Notes: generated by a model not told the origin, from the sequence alone. Shown: positions 1-8,860, counted from the stretch's first letter. The stretch: DNA of 57,278 nt from Candidatus Peregrinibacteria bacterium (GCA_016932495.1 JAFGCR010000025.1:1-57278), one strand, 5' to 3'. Translations and numbers: made by a program.

Positions 1-1614
1 CGGCACGATTCCGCTGCCCTGGATGCTGTTCTGGTGCGGGGTGAGCCATTCGGCCACGGTGAGCTTAAGACTGGAGGTGTCAGCGAAATAATTGACTTCC
101 TGGACCGTGCCTTTTCCGAAAGAGGTCTCGCCGATAAGGATGGCTTTTCCGTGGTCTTTCAGCGCGCCGGCCACGATCTCGGAAGCGGAAGCACTGCCCT
201 TATTGATCAGGACAACGACCGGGTAATCCTGAAGCTGCCCCTTTCCGCTCGTATACTGGGTAAAGTTGAAGTAGCTGTACCGGATATGGGACGCGACGCT
301 CTGAGGCGGCAAAAAGAAATTCAGCACGCCGATGGCCACATCCAGCAGCCCTCCCGGATTATCCCTTACATCCAGGATCACTCCTTTGATCTTAGGATTA
401 TTGCTGATGATATCCATCACTTCCTGAAGTTTTTCGGGCGCGTTCTGGTTGAAATTGAGGAGCCTGATGTGCATAATATCGCCCTGTCCGACCACTTCGT
501 ATTCAAGCGGTTCGATCACGATGACATCGCGTTTTACTTCGATTACTACGGTCTGCATACTTCTTCTGAGTGTGAGTTTAACGGTCGTTCCGCGCGGGCC
601 TTTGATCCGGTCGACCACTTCATAAAGCGTGGCGCCCTGTGCGTCAAAATCATCCACTTTCAAAACCACATCCCCTGCCCTGACCCCCGCTTTCTGTGCC
701 GGAGAGTCTTTAATGGGGGTGACGATGGTCACAAAGCCGTCATCATCCACGCCAACAAAGGCGCCGATGCCTTCGATCTCTCCGTCAAACTCATCGCTGA
801 AGGCGGAATTCTGTTCCTGGTCCATATAGGCGGAATACGGGTCGCCCAAAGCATCCACCATGCCCCGGATGGCTTCATCCGATAGTTTCTGTGTTTCGAT
901 ATTGTCCAGATCGACATAACTGGAATTGATGATCTCCCAGATGCTGACGATCTTCTGGAGGGAGGGTTCAAAGGTCTGGATGACCATTCTTTGGGAATCC
1001 GCGGTCGTCCTCAGGTCCACCAGGTCCATTTTGTAGATCATCTGAGCCGCTTTGGCGCGGGTGATCCGCCGGTACAGGCCAAAATAATCCTGGCGTTCAG
1101 GCTCCACAACCCCAAGCTCCACGGCCCGCATGACCAGGGCTTTGACATTGCTGTTCTTTTCCACATCCGTGTACGGACTTTTACCGACCCATTGGCGGGG
1201 AATGGGAATGCTCCGTGAATGGAACAGGAGCTCCAGGGCTTCAAAGACGGTCAGTTTTTTATAGGGGTCTATCTTTTGTTCGCGATCACTTAGGACGCCC
1301 AACCGGATCGCGTCCTGAAAGTAAGGCGCGTACCAGGCGCTGTTGTTTGTGTCTTCAAAAGGGAGATTTACTTTTATATTGGTCGTGAAATCCGGATTGT
1401 TGAGCAGAACCAAGTATTTGATAAATTCCGCTTTGGAAATGACCAGGTCCGGCCTGAACAGCTTCTTATCCGGGAAAACCCCGTTCTGGCGCAGGTAATG
1501 GATCGGATAAAAATATTCTGAGTCGCCAGGAATGTCGTCGTATGCAAACGCCGTCGCGTTAAAAATAAACAGGCTGATTAAAAAACCAGCAAGGATTTTT
1601 TTGATCGGATTCAT
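1..1614 (-). CDS. C-terminal processing protease (S41 family), C-terminus cut by window edge
   Basis: This ORF is missing from the supplied track because it runs off the left edge. I read 538 codons from an ATG at 1614. Residues 1-23 form a signal peptide or anchor. About 25-190 resemble SLH-type cell-wall-binding repeats (YFYPIHYLRQNGVFPD). About 279-358 are a PDZ domain. The S41 peptidase core follows, with DQGSASASE (nucleophile S476) and GETSFGKGTVQ (general base K501), 25 residues apart as in known tail-specific proteases. The last visible residues, GSGIVP, match the family motif after the active site, so perhaps 50-100 residues are missing. Such enzymes cleave C-terminal tails of exported proteins. 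It follows glyA by 27 nt and is probably the last visible gene of the dnaX operon. Confidence 0.93.
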   Translation of the reverse strand, partial: MNPIKKILAGFLISLFIFNATAFAYDDIPGDSEYFYPIHYLRQNGVFPDKKLFRPDLVISKAEFIKYLVLLNNPDFTTNIKVNLPFEDTNNSAWYAPYFQDAIRLGVLSDREQKIDPYKKLTVFEALELLFHSRSIPIPRQWVGKSPYTDVEKNSNVKALVMRAVELGVVEPERQDYFGLYRRITRAKAAQMIYKMDLVDLRTTADSQRMVIQTFEPSLQKIVSIWEIINSSYVDLDNIETQKLSDEAIRGMVDALGDPYSAYMDQEQNSAFSDEFDGEIEGIGAFVGVDDDGFVTIVTPIKDSPAQKAGVRAGDVVLKVDDFDAQGATLYEVVDRIKGPRGTTVKLTLRRSMQTVVIEVKRDVIVIEPLEYEVVGQGDIMHIRLLNFNQNAPEKLQEVMDIISNNPKIKGVILDVRDNPGGLLDVAIGVLNFFLPPQSVASHIRYSYFNFTQYTSGKGQLQDYPVVVLINKGSASASEIVAGALKDHGKAILIGETSFGKGTVQEVNYFADTSSLKLTVAEWLTPHQNSIQGSGIVP

Positions 1615-1641
1615 CAGATTAAAAGCGTTAAGAGATTAAAG

Positions 1642-2889
1642 TTAGATTTTAATACCCGGGACCGGAAATTTAAGACAAAGTGTTTTGACTTCCTCTTTGA
1701 TGTCTGCCAGGGCTTTATCGTCATTGATAACGGACAGGGTGCGGTCGATCCATTCGGCGGTTTTTTCCATTTCCGCCTCTTTCATACCGCGTGTGGTGAT
1801 GGCAGGCGTGCCCATCCGAATGCCGGAGGGATCAAAGGGCGGGCGCGGATCATCCGGGACCGTGTTTTTATTGAGGGTGATCCCCACTTTATCCAATGCC
1901 ACCTGAGCGTCTTTGCCGGAAATCCCCTTGTTGGTCAGGTCCGCCAGAATAAGATGAGTGTCAGTTCCTCCGGAAACCAGCTCAAATCCCCTCTTTTTCA
2001 GTGCTTCGGCCAGATGATGGGCATTTTTTTTCACCTGCATGGCGTATTCTCTGAAAGCCGGCTGGAGCGCTTCCTGGAAAGCCACGGCCTTACCGGCGAT
2101 GGCGTGTTCGTGAGGCCCTCCCTGCAGTCCCGGGAAAACAGCCCTGTCGATTGCTTTTGCGTATTTTTCCTTGCACATGATAATAGCCCCGCGCGGGCCG
2201 CGGAGAGTTTTATGGGTCGTGGTGGTGATGACATCAAAATACGGCACGGGTGATTCCAGTACACCTGCCGCGACTAAGCCGGCCGTGTGTGAGATGTCCG
2301 CCATCGCGATTGCTCCCACTTCATCCGCGATCGCTTTAAACTTTTTCCATTCGATGTCACGCGGGTAAGCCGTGAAACCGGCCACGATCATTTTAGGCTT
2401 ATGCGTCAGGGCAAGCTGGCGCACTTCTTCCATATCCAGCCGCCCGGTTTTTTTATTTACCCCATACTGCACAAAATGATAAGCCCGGCCGGAAAACGCA
2501 ATGGGGAGTCCGTGGGTGATATGACCGCCATGGTCTAGTTTCAGGCCCATTACGGTGTCTCCGAATTCCAGCAGGGCAAAATAAACGGCCGTGTTGGCCG
2601 GAGAACCCGAATAAGGCTGGACATTTACATGTTCCGCGCAAAAGAGTTTTTTAGCCCGGTCGATCGCCAGGTTTTCAATCGTGTCGATGTTTTCCTGGCC
2701 TCCGTAGTAGCGTTTACCAGGGTAGCCTTCGGAATATTTGTTGGTAAGGATCGATCCGCAGGCTTCAAGCACCGCTTCTGACACGTAGTTCTCCGATGGG
2801 ATCAGTTCAATCCCTTCTGACTGCCGTTGTTCCTCCCTTTCAATGGCGCCATAGACCTCGGAATCCTGATTTTTAATAAAATCGTACAT
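1642..2889 (-). CDS. glyA: Serine hydroxymethyltransferase
   Basis: This PLP enzyme interconverts serine plus THF with glycine plus 5,10-methylene-THF in the cytosol, the main one-carbon source. It has 415 residues, full family length. Landmarks are [10 protein letters not shown] near the N-terminus, [23 protein letters not shown], and the PLP lysine K227 in [13 protein letters not shown]. The ATG at 2889 has no SD sequence. It lies 24 nt after the 5-formyl-THF cyclo-ligase gene, so two folate enzymes are adjacent, consistent with joint handling of folate one-carbon units. Confidence 0.98.
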   Translation of the reverse strand: MYDFIKNQDSEVYGAIEREEQRQSEGIELIPSENYVSEAVLEACGSILTNKYSEGYPGKRYYGGQENIDTIENLAIDRAKKLFCAEHVNVQPYSGSPANTAVYFALLEFGDTVMGLKLDHGGHITHGLPIAFSGRAYHFVQYGVNKKTGRLDMEEVRQLALTHKPKMIVAGFTAYPRDIEWKKFKAIADEVGAIAMADISHTAGLVAAGVLESPVPYFDVITTTTHKTLRGPRGAIIMCKEKYAKAIDRAVFPGLQGGPHEHAIAGKAVAFQEALQPAFREYAMQVKKNAHHLAEALKKRGFELVSGGTDTHLILADLTNKGISGKDAQVALDKVGITLNKNTVPDDPRPPFDPSGIRMGTPAITTRGMKEAEMEKTAEWIDRTLSVINDDKALADIKEEVKTLCLKFPVPGIKI

Positions 2890-2913
2890 GATCTTAGGGG
2901 TTAAAGGGCAAGT

Positions 2914-3480
2914 TTAAGAATGGCAACGATAAATATTCTGGTCTGTCACAATCAAATCGACTGTTACATCATAGAGGTCTTTAGGGACGTAATCAAGCAC
3001 TTGTTCCTCGTAAGCCAGAGCGATTTTTAAGGCAAAATGGTTTTGGGCAAAATAGCGGTCATAATACCCTTTCCCCATGCCGATCCGGTTCCCCTTTCTG
3101 TCAAAGGCCACTCCCGGGGTGATGATCAGTTCGATTTTATCGTCGTAAACACTGCTCGGTTCTTCATCGATGGGCTCCGGGACGTTTTCATATCCCGATC
3201 TTACATTCAGCGGTGCTTTAACCGGTACGGCCTGAAAATGACTTTTACCCCGGATGACAGGCAGGTAAAGTTGTTTGCTGTCAAGATGTCTTTCGATCAG
3301 CCTGCGGGTATCCGCTTCTCCCTTTACTGAGTAATAAAAAAGGATGTGATGCGCTTTTTTAAAAAGATCCAAAGACTCCAGATTGTCAGCGACCTTGCGG
3401 TCTTTTACTGCACGGGCTTTCGCTGAAAGGCCATTTCTTTTTTTAAGGGCCTTGCTTCTGATTTTGATCTTTTCATCCAT
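2914..3480 (-). CDS. 5-formyltetrahydrofolate cyclo-ligase
   Basis: This ATP-dependent enzyme converts 5-formyl-THF to 5,10-methenyl-THF, recycling a storage folate that also inhibits SHMT. It has 188 residues, normal for the family. The signature TPGVAFDRKGNRIGMGKGYYDR supplies the ATP/folate-binding Gly-rich loop, and an N-terminal Lys/Arg-rich helix fits the family. It starts at the ATG at 3480 directly after an 80-nt hairpin-forming spacer following dnaX, and no SD is visible. Its position beside glyA supports the assignment. Confidence 0.95.
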   Translation of the reverse strand: MDEKIKIRSKALKKRNGLSAKARAVKDRKVADNLESLDLFKKAHHILFYYSVKGEADTRRLIERHLDSKQLYLPVIRGKSHFQAVPVKAPLNVRSGYENVPEPIDEEPSSVYDDKIELIITPGVAFDRKGNRIGMGKGYYDRYFAQNHFALKIALAYEEQVLDYVPKDLYDVTVDLIVTDQNIYRCHS

Positions 3481-3560
3481 ATTTTAATCGTGCAAGTGGC
3501 AAGTGTGTGTGCAAGGGTTTGATTCAATAGCTTGCACTTTAAACTTGCACTTGCACTGGT
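3481..3560 (-). repeat. Iterated-word hairpin element upstream of cyclo-ligase gene
   Basis: The dnaX/cyclo-ligase spacer consists largely of the word TTGCAC(T) in direct and inverted copies. Its 3531-3559 block, read on the minus strand, matches 28 of 29 positions of 9161-9189 upstream of mltG. In both places the block has the same orientation relative to transcription. The function is unknown; an RNA hairpin is inferred. Confidence 0.75.
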
Positions 3561-5051
3561 TTATTGTCCAAATACCTCTTTAGCCATCTCGATAACAGAA
3601 GGGATTTCCTCTTTTTTATCCTCTTCTTTAACGGGTTTTAAATCCACTTTTTTCAATTCAAGTCTCAGAGTTACTTTTGAACTCAGTACTTTTTCAAAAG
3701 CTTTCAGTATTTCACCCTGATTCGTGGGTTTAGCTACTTTTTCCATCAGGGTGCTGGATTTAAAAGAAAGATGTAAAATCCCCTTTTCCAGCTTAATCGG
3801 ATCGCTGTCCATAAAGGACATGCGGATAAAGGGAGTTTCGATGTTTTCCGCGACCCGCTGCCAATTTTCTTTCACCGTTTCAATGGTTAAGTCGTCCGGA
3901 TTGGCCGGTTCTTTTTTCTCGGGCTTCTCAGGAAGCGGATCGGAGATTGTACCTGCTGTACCGGCCGCCCTGCCTTCGTGTACGGAAGATCTCTTTTCCC
4001 CCCCCTCCTCTTTCTCGGCCACTGCCTCCTCTGTTTTATTTTCATAACCGCAGGCTTTCATAACCGCGATCTCCAGGGGCAGCTGGGGAATAAGCGCCTG
4101 GTTGATCTGTGATTTGGCGGCAGAAAAGATGTCGATATAGCGGATAATATTCCCTACTTCTTCTTTGTCGTTTAAACCCAACAGCATCTGCTCCCGAAGA
4201 TAGGTGATGAGTTCGCGGCAGAATTGGTTCAGGTCCTGCCCCTGCCCGTTGATCTGATTGATCATCTCAATGGCTTTGGCGGCTTCTTTGTTGAGCAGTG
4301 CTTCAAAGAAAGCCTCGATCATCATATGCCCGGTGATCCCTAAATAAGCCACCACTTCCTGGTAGATCACGGCTCCGTCTATGGTCATCTGTTCAAACAG
4401 GCCGATCGCATCCCTTAAACCCCCGCTGGATATTTTGGCGATCAGTTCTAATGCGTCGGGTTCGGCCTGTACTTTTTCCTGATCCGCAATATATTCGAGC
4501 CGTTTGACAATAGCCTCTTTGGAGATCCGCTTGAAGCTGAACTGCTGACAGCGGGAAATAATGGTCTCCGGGATTTTATGGAATTCAGTGGTGGCCAGGA
4601 TGAAATAAGCGTGCGAAGGAGGCTCTTCAAGTGTTTTTAAAAGCGCGTTGAACGCCTCTTTGGTGAGCATGTGGACTTCATCGATGATGTAGATCTTGGC
4701 GCTCCCCTGATTGGGGGCAAACATGATCTTGTCCCGGAGTTCACGGATCTCATCGATTCCCCGGTTGCTGGCGGCGTCGATCTCAATGAGATCCACCATC
4801 CGGCCTGTCAGAATGCCTTCGCAGTTCTCGCATCGGTTACAGGGTTCGGAACCTTCCTGCAGATCCGTGCAGTTCAGGCTTTTTGCCAGTATACGCGCCA
4901 GAGACGTCTTCCCGGTTCCCCGCGGGCCTGAAAAAAGATAAGCGTGCGTGAGGGAATGATGCCTGATGGCATTTTTAAGAGTCGCCACAATATGGTCCTG
5001 TCCGACGACCGACTTAAAATCCTGAGGCCTGTATTTTAAATAAAGAGACAT
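3561..5051 (-). CDS. dnaX: DNA polymerase III subunit gamma/tau
   Basis: This is the clamp-loader ATPase of the replicative polymerase. It has 496 residues. Walker A GPRGTGKTSLARIL lies near residue 45, and a zinc-binding cysteine cluster (CTDLQ..CNRCENC) follows. Walker B is IYIIDEVHML, and the sensor/arginine-finger region is SRCQQFSF. Domain III extends to about 340, followed by a charged low-complexity linker (about 345-395) and a short C-terminal domain (ENWQRVAENI...). It is shorter than E. coli tau (643), as is common outside Proteobacteria. It appears to head a minus-strand operon with the cyclo-ligase, glyA and the S41 protease. The upstream 190 nt are shared with the divergent DsbA-like gene. 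Confidence 0.97.
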   Translation of the reverse strand: MSLYLKYRPQDFKSVVGQDHIVATLKNAIRHHSLTHAYLFSGPRGTGKTSLARILAKSLNCTDLQEGSEPCNRCENCEGILTGRMVDLIEIDAASNRGIDEIRELRDKIMFAPNQGSAKIYIIDEVHMLTKEAFNALLKTLEEPPSHAYFILATTEFHKIPETIISRCQQFSFKRISKEAIVKRLEYIADQEKVQAEPDALELIAKISSGGLRDAIGLFEQMTIDGAVIYQEVVAYLGITGHMMIEAFFEALLNKEAAKAIEMINQINGQGQDLNQFCRELITYLREQMLLGLNDKEEVGNIIRYIDIFSAAKSQINQALIPQLPLEIAVMKACGYENKTEEAVAEKEEGGEKRSSVHEGRAAGTAGTISDPLPEKPEKKEPANPDDLTIETVKENWQRVAENIETPFIRMSFMDSDPIKLEKGILHLSFKSSTLMEKVAKPTNQGEILKAFEKVLSSKVTLRLELKKVDLKPVKEEDKKEEIPSVIEMAKEVFGQ

Positions 5052-5241
5052 GGTTTATTTGGTTGTAGTTGTGGTTGTGGCGGTTGGTCTTTTATATTAC
5101 CACAACTTTCGATTATACCGGTACCAGCAACCATCACTATACCTAACAACTATATTATCGGGTAAAACCAGCTTAACAAAACTCCTTTTTATTTACAATT
5201 CGGTTTGCTAGAATAAACGGGCTTTTTGTTTTAAAAATCCT

Positions 5242-5808
5242 ATGAGAAAGACGGTCTGCTATTTTTTTATTTTATTTTCTTTCCTGATCCTGGCTGGATG
5301 CAGTCCCGCTGATCAGGAGCCGCGGCCTGTGCTCGGGGATCCCGGGGCATCGGTTCTGGTGGAGGAATTTTCAGATTTTGAGTGCCCGGCCTGCGGGCAG
5401 GTGGGGCCGGCTCTTGAACAGCTGATCCGCCTGAATCCTGACTTAGCCCGTCTTGAATTTCATCATTTTCCCCTCTCTTACCATCAAAATGCCTTCCGGG
5501 CGGCTGAAGCGGCGGAATGTGCCGCCGACCAGGGGAAATTCTGGGAATTTTCTGAACTTAATTTTAAAAACCAGAAAAACCTTACCGATGACGCCCTTAA
5601 ATCCTTTGCCGATTATTTAAAACTGGACCGCACATCTTTTGACACCTGTTTTGACGGCAATGAAAAACGGGCAAGGATCAAAGCGGATATCCAGGAGGGC
5701 CTGCGGCGCCAGCTTTCTTATACTCCTTCCCTTTATGTGAACGGACAGCTGGTCCAGTGGGGCGGCGCGGAGGAATTTGACGCTTATTTAAAAAGTCTTA
5801 AGGAGTAA
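5242..5808 (+). CDS. DsbA-like thioredoxin-fold lipoprotein
   Basis: This is a predicted extracytoplasmic thiol oxidoreductase. The N-terminus is a lipoprotein signal with lipobox LAGC (Cys20). The active site CPAC sits in DFECPACGQVGP, and the cis-proline loop TPSLYVNG lies near residue 166. The 188 residues match the DsbA-like thioredoxin_4 family (BdbD type). It should promote or exchange disulfides in exported proteins, possibly including Cys-containing exported proteins in this window; that link is inference. An extended -10-like TTGCTAGAAT lies about 30 nt upstream. It is convergent with der. Confidence 0.92.
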   Translation: MRKTVCYFFILFSFLILAGCSPADQEPRPVLGDPGASVLVEEFSDFECPACGQVGPALEQLIRLNPDLARLEFHHFPLSYHQNAFRAAEAAECAADQGKFWEFSELNFKNQKNLTDDALKSFADYLKLDRTSFDTCFDGNEKRARIKADIQEGLRRQLSYTPSLYVNGQLVQWGGAEEFDAYLKSLKE

Positions 5809-5848
5809 AGCCCTAAGTCTTCTGTCTTCAGCTTATAGCTTAGGGCTT
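5808..5848. terminator. Convergent-gene hairpin between DsbA-like gene and der
   Basis: AAGCCCTAAG (5808-5817) and CTTAGGGCTT (5839-5848) form a perfect 10-bp stem overlapping the stop codon of the DsbA-like gene. Iterated CTTAT/TTATGAC words follow. No strong T-run is present on either strand, so termination is probable rather than certain. Confidence 0.5.
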
Positions 5849-5853
5849 AAAAC

Positions 5854-7251
5854 TTATGACTTATGACTGTTAGAATATCGCTGTTCCTTCTCCCGGTATT
5901 CCATCACCACCGGCGTGCCGGTAAAGCCGAATGCTTCACGCAGGCGGTTTTCGAAGTAACGCATATAAGAAAAGTGGAAATATTTTTTCTTATTCACAAA
6001 CAGCACAAACCGGGGGGGCTTAACATCCGTCTGTGTCACATAAAACAATTTTGGTGAAATGTTTTTGGTGCCCGTGGGCTTATGTTTTTCCACGATATTT
6101 TCCACAAAATGATTGAGTTTGGCCGTCGGGATACGCTTTTGGCGCTCCTGGATGATGGTGTCCAGCTGGTCGAAGATCTGGCCGAGGTTTTTTTTGGTCA
6201 CTGCCGAGGTGAAGATGACCGGCGCCCAGGAAAGGAAAGGAAATTTTTTCTGAAGGTGGCTGATATACGCCGCCCTCCGCTCTTCTTCCGGCTGGTCCTG
6301 GTCTTTTTTCAGGTCCCATTTATTTGCCAAAAGGATCAGCCCCTTGTTTTCTTTTAAGATTGTGTTTGCGATCTGCTGGTCCTGATGGCTTATCTCTTTA
6401 TTGCTGTCTATCACCAACAGTGCCACATCACAGCGTTCTATGGAAGAAAGCGTGCGCAGAATACTGAAGTGCTCGATACCCGTGCCCACTTTGCCGCGCC
6501 GGCGCATGCCGGCCGTGTCGATAAAATTATAATCTTTGCCCTTGTGCCGGATCAGTGTGTCGGTGCTGTCACGTGTGGTGTGTGGGGTGTCGGAGACAAT
6601 CAGTTTTTCCTGGTTTAAAAGGGCGTTGATGATAGAGGATTTTCCCACATTCGTCTTGCCCACCAGAGCAATGCTGAGATGATTTTCTTCAAACTGTTCA
6701 GCCGTCTTGTAGGATTTATCTTTTTTAGTCAGAAAATGTCGTTCTTTCAGATGGCTGACTATTTCGTTCATCAGGTGGTCGATTCCTGTATTATGCAATG
6801 CTGAAATGGCGAGGGGGCTTCCCAGCCCCAGTTCATAAAAATGAGCCAGACCGCTTTCCTCTATGATCTGATCACATTTGTTAATGATCAGCAGTATGGG
6901 TTTTTTAGCCAATTCCTTACGCAGTAATTCAGCGGCTTTGAAGTCATAGCCCGACAGATCTTCCTTAAAACTGACCATGAACAGGATCAGGTCGGATTCT
7001 TCGATAGCAATACGGGCCTGTTTCTGTATGTCGTCTTCAATGGTCGTATCCTCCTTTTTTTCAAACTCCAATCCGCCGGTGTCCACCAGAAAAAAGTCCA
7101 TTTCAGGATGGCCGATCTTGTAAAAAATACGGTCACGGGTGGTGCCCGCCTCTTCAGTGGTGATGGCAATGCGGGAGCCGGCCAGCCGGTTGAAAAAAGT
7201 AGATTTACCCACATTCGGCTTACCGATGATGGTGACGATAGGGACTTTCAT
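5854..7251 (-). CDS. der: Ribosome-assembly GTPase Der (EngA)
   Basis: Der is a double-GTPase needed for 50S subunit maturation. It has 465 residues. The first G domain carries GKPNVGKST, DTGG and NKCD. The second carries GKTNVGKSS, DTAGMRRRGKVG and NKWD. The C-terminal KH-like domain includes KLFYVTQTDVKPPRFVLFVN. The length and domain order are canonical. The start ATG at 7251 has no SD. It lies 139 nt downstream of rpsU on the same strand, so both are ribosome-related and may be cotranscribed. Confidence 0.98.
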   Translation of the reverse strand: MKVPIVTIIGKPNVGKSTFFNRLAGSRIAITTEEAGTTRDRIFYKIGHPEMDFFLVDTGGLEFEKKEDTTIEDDIQKQARIAIEESDLILFMVSFKEDLSGYDFKAAELLRKELAKKPILLIINKCDQIIEESGLAHFYELGLGSPLAISALHNTGIDHLMNEIVSHLKERHFLTKKDKSYKTAEQFEENHLSIALVGKTNVGKSSIINALLNQEKLIVSDTPHTTRDSTDTLIRHKGKDYNFIDTAGMRRRGKVGTGIEHFSILRTLSSIERCDVALLVIDSNKEISHQDQQIANTILKENKGLILLANKWDLKKDQDQPEEERRAAYISHLQKKFPFLSWAPVIFTSAVTKKNLGQIFDQLDTIIQERQKRIPTAKLNHFVENIVEKHKPTGTKNISPKLFYVTQTDVKPPRFVLFVNKKKYFHFSYMRYFENRLREAFGFTGTPVVMEYREKEQRYSNSHKS

Positions 7252-7390
7252 GATTAAAAAAACTGAGGTCTTAAAAAGCTGAGGAACTTATGAACCCTGT
7301 GAACCATCGGTTCTTCCGTTCTTCGTTTTGTCAGTTCCTGGATGGCAACGATTGACCTACTAGGTAACGGGTCTTCGTCAGACATTGAAA

Positions 7391-7597
7391 TTAGCTGTAA
7401 AATTGCTGTTTAGCTTTTCGGGAGCGGTGGCCGGCGCGCATAACGGCAGCGGCCCGGACAAACTTTTTAGTGGGTTGCCGCTTATGAAAACGTTCCTGTT
7501 TAGCCTTTAAGATCAGCCGGCTGCGCTGAACGACCTGCTTGAAACGGTTGATAAGCCGTTCATTGCTTTCGCCTTGTTTTTTAGTCGCGTAAATCAT
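7391..7597 (-). CDS. rpsU: 30S ribosomal protein bS21
   Basis: The protein has 68 residues and is Lys/Arg-rich, with the bS21 pattern ESNERLINRFKQVVQRSRLI followed by a basic tail. bS21 sits on the 30S platform near the 3' end of 16S rRNA. The start at 7597 is fixed by an unusually strong SD, AAAGGAGGT, four bases upstream. This contrasts with the SD-less starts of nearly all other core genes in the window and suggests SD-dependent control of this mRNA by bS21 itself (see findings). Confidence 0.93.
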   Translation of the reverse strand: MIYATKKQGESNERLINRFKQVVQRSRLILKAKQERFHKRQPTKKFVRAAAVMRAGHRSRKAKQQFYS

Positions 7598-7599
7598 TA

Positions 7600-7608
7600 A
7601 ACCTCCTT
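7600..7608 (-). promoter_or_regulatory. Strong Shine-Dalgarno of rpsU
   Basis: On the minus strand AAAGGAGGT lies four bases before the rpsU ATG and is complementary to the canonical anti-SD. It is the strongest ribosome-binding site I see in the window. Confidence 0.85.
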
Positions 7609-7632
7609 TAGTTGGTTAGTTAAAGCCCAATT

Positions 7633-7660
7633 ATTTTACCTAAGTTCAGTGAAAAAGCAA
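7633..7660 (-). promoter_or_regulatory. Candidate rpsU promoter
   Basis: TTGCTT (7660-7655), a 16-nt spacer and TAAAAT (7638-7633) fit a sigma70-type promoter 36 nt before the rpsU start. Upstream is a hairpin CCCCAAT-AGA-ATTGGGG (7699-7715) and a pyrimidine tract. A purine-rich relative of that tract occurs near 10690. Confidence 0.55.
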
Positions 7661-7735
7661 ATGTTTCTTTCTTTTCCTTTCCCCTTTTCTTTCTTACCCC
7701 CCAATAGAATTGGGGCCCCAGGGGAAAATAAAAGT

Positions 7736-7768
7736 AAAACACTAAGGTGAGGGATGGTGTTCGCAAAC
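7736..7768 (+). repeat. Left inverted repeat flanking the orphan exported gene
   Basis: This 33-nt sequence (containing TAAGGTGAG and ATGGTGTTC) matches the reverse complement of 8668-8700 at 29 of 31 aligned positions, with one 2-nt indel on each side. It lies just past the 3' end of the gene at 7824-8636. Confidence 0.8.
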
Positions 7769-7823
7769 TAAAAAGCTTTTGAACCCCACCACTCACTTCA
7801 TTTGTTCATCGTAAGGGTGTAGG

Positions 7824-8636
7824 TTACAGCTTTTTGGCTGCCTTTCTGGCGCGCCGTTCAGCGTCCTTCATGAGGGCGAGATATGTCCGGATGAGCTTAG
7901 GGTCACCGCGTTCCAGCTGTCTCATGGCCCAGAGGAAATTGTTTAACTCACCATCAAGCCAGTAAGTTGAAGGATTTTTAATCTTAGCCTTAAAATCTCT
8001 CTTAAGGATTTCGATCAGTTTTTCCTTCATCCTCTCTTCACAATCCCTATCGGGGCAGTATTTTACAATGTCCTTGTATGCGCTCAGGAGGAGGCGGCCT
8101 TTTTCGCTTTTTTCATTTGCTTTCAGCGCAATCCGCACAATAGCTCGTGCTTCTTTCAGCTTTTCTGCGTACAGGTTCAGCATCTGCTTGATCTGCTTAT
8201 CGGACATTGGCTTATGACCGCCATAAAGCCCATCTGGAACCTCTTTCCTGGCATACAGGATCATTTCCGGAATGACTTTTGGGGCAACCCGTTTGTAAAT
8301 TGCCCTGAGTGTAATTGAAGACCTCATGTTGGCGGCGGCATCCAGAAATTTTTCCCGTAAATTGCAGTTTGCAACTGAATTCCAGGATTTCGATTCCGGA
8401 TAACCCTTTGCTTCGCTGATGAGAAAATGAGCTCTGGTAAGATAAGAGAGCCTTGCGGCATTATCAACCACGCTCATTTCATCCGATTCCGATGACATGT
8501 TAATACCATCGACCAGAGCTGCTGCTATCCATCTTGCTGTCTTGTCACCGATGATCTCAATGGCTTCATCGGCCAAGCTGGTGACTGCAAACACAGCCAC
8601 GATCACGATTACAACTACTCTTGTTACTTTTCCCAT
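7824..8636 (-). CDS. Orphan exported or anchored helical protein, unknown function
   Basis: The 270-residue protein has an N-terminal hydrophobic segment (VTRVVVIVIVAVFAVTSLA) that could be a signal peptide or anchor. The rest is mostly helical and charged, with a very basic C-terminus (DAERRARKAAKKL) and three cysteines. I recognise no family. It has what most neighbours lack: a strong SD (AAGGAG seven bases before ATG) and a near-consensus promoter. A 33-nt imperfect inverted repeat flanks the gene in the predicted 5' and 3' UTRs. This could mark an inserted cassette or UTR pairing in the mRNA. The reading frame is intact. Confidence 0.8.
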   Translation of the reverse strand: MGKVTRVVVIVIVAVFAVTSLADEAIEIIGDKTARWIAAALVDGINMSSESDEMSVVDNAARLSYLTRAHFLISEAKGYPESKSWNSVANCNLREKFLDAAANMRSSITLRAIYKRVAPKVIPEMILYARKEVPDGLYGGHKPMSDKQIKQMLNLYAEKLKEARAIVRIALKANEKSEKGRLLLSAYKDIVKYCPDRDCEERMKEKLIEILKRDFKAKIKNPSTYWLDGELNNFLWAMRQLERGDPKLIRTYLALMKDAERRARKAAKKL

Positions 8637-8667
8637 CTAGAATCTCCTTAGGGTTAATTTTTTATCC

Positions 8668-8700
8668 GTTCGCGAGAACACCATCTCACCTTAATGTTTT
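8668..8700 (-). repeat. Right inverted repeat flanking the orphan exported gene
   Basis: This is the partner of 7736-7768. It lies between the predicted transcription start (about 8726) and the ATG at 8636, so it would be in the 5' UTR. Confidence 0.8.
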
Positions 8701-8732
8701 GTTATCATCGGATTTTAAAAGAACAGACTGAA

Positions 8733-8761
8733 ATTTTACTATATTTTTCCAAATTTGTCAA
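8733..8761 (-). promoter_or_regulatory. Promoter of orphan gene
   Basis: TTGACA (8761-8756), a 17-nt spacer and TAAAAT (8738-8733) make a near-consensus sigma70 promoter about 100 nt before the ATG at 8636. Confidence 0.7.
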
Positions 8762-8860
8762 TAAAATATTTCGAGTTTCGGATTTCGATATTCGGATTTT
8801 AAAGCCATAAGGGTTATGATAAACTGCACTTACGTAATTTATCATTTAAAATCAAAAACT

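Noticed and set aside
34-885. 283-residue plus-strand ORF at the left edge
   Set aside because: It is the antisense shadow of the S41 protease, whose minus-strand frame is open over 538 codons with all catalytic motifs.
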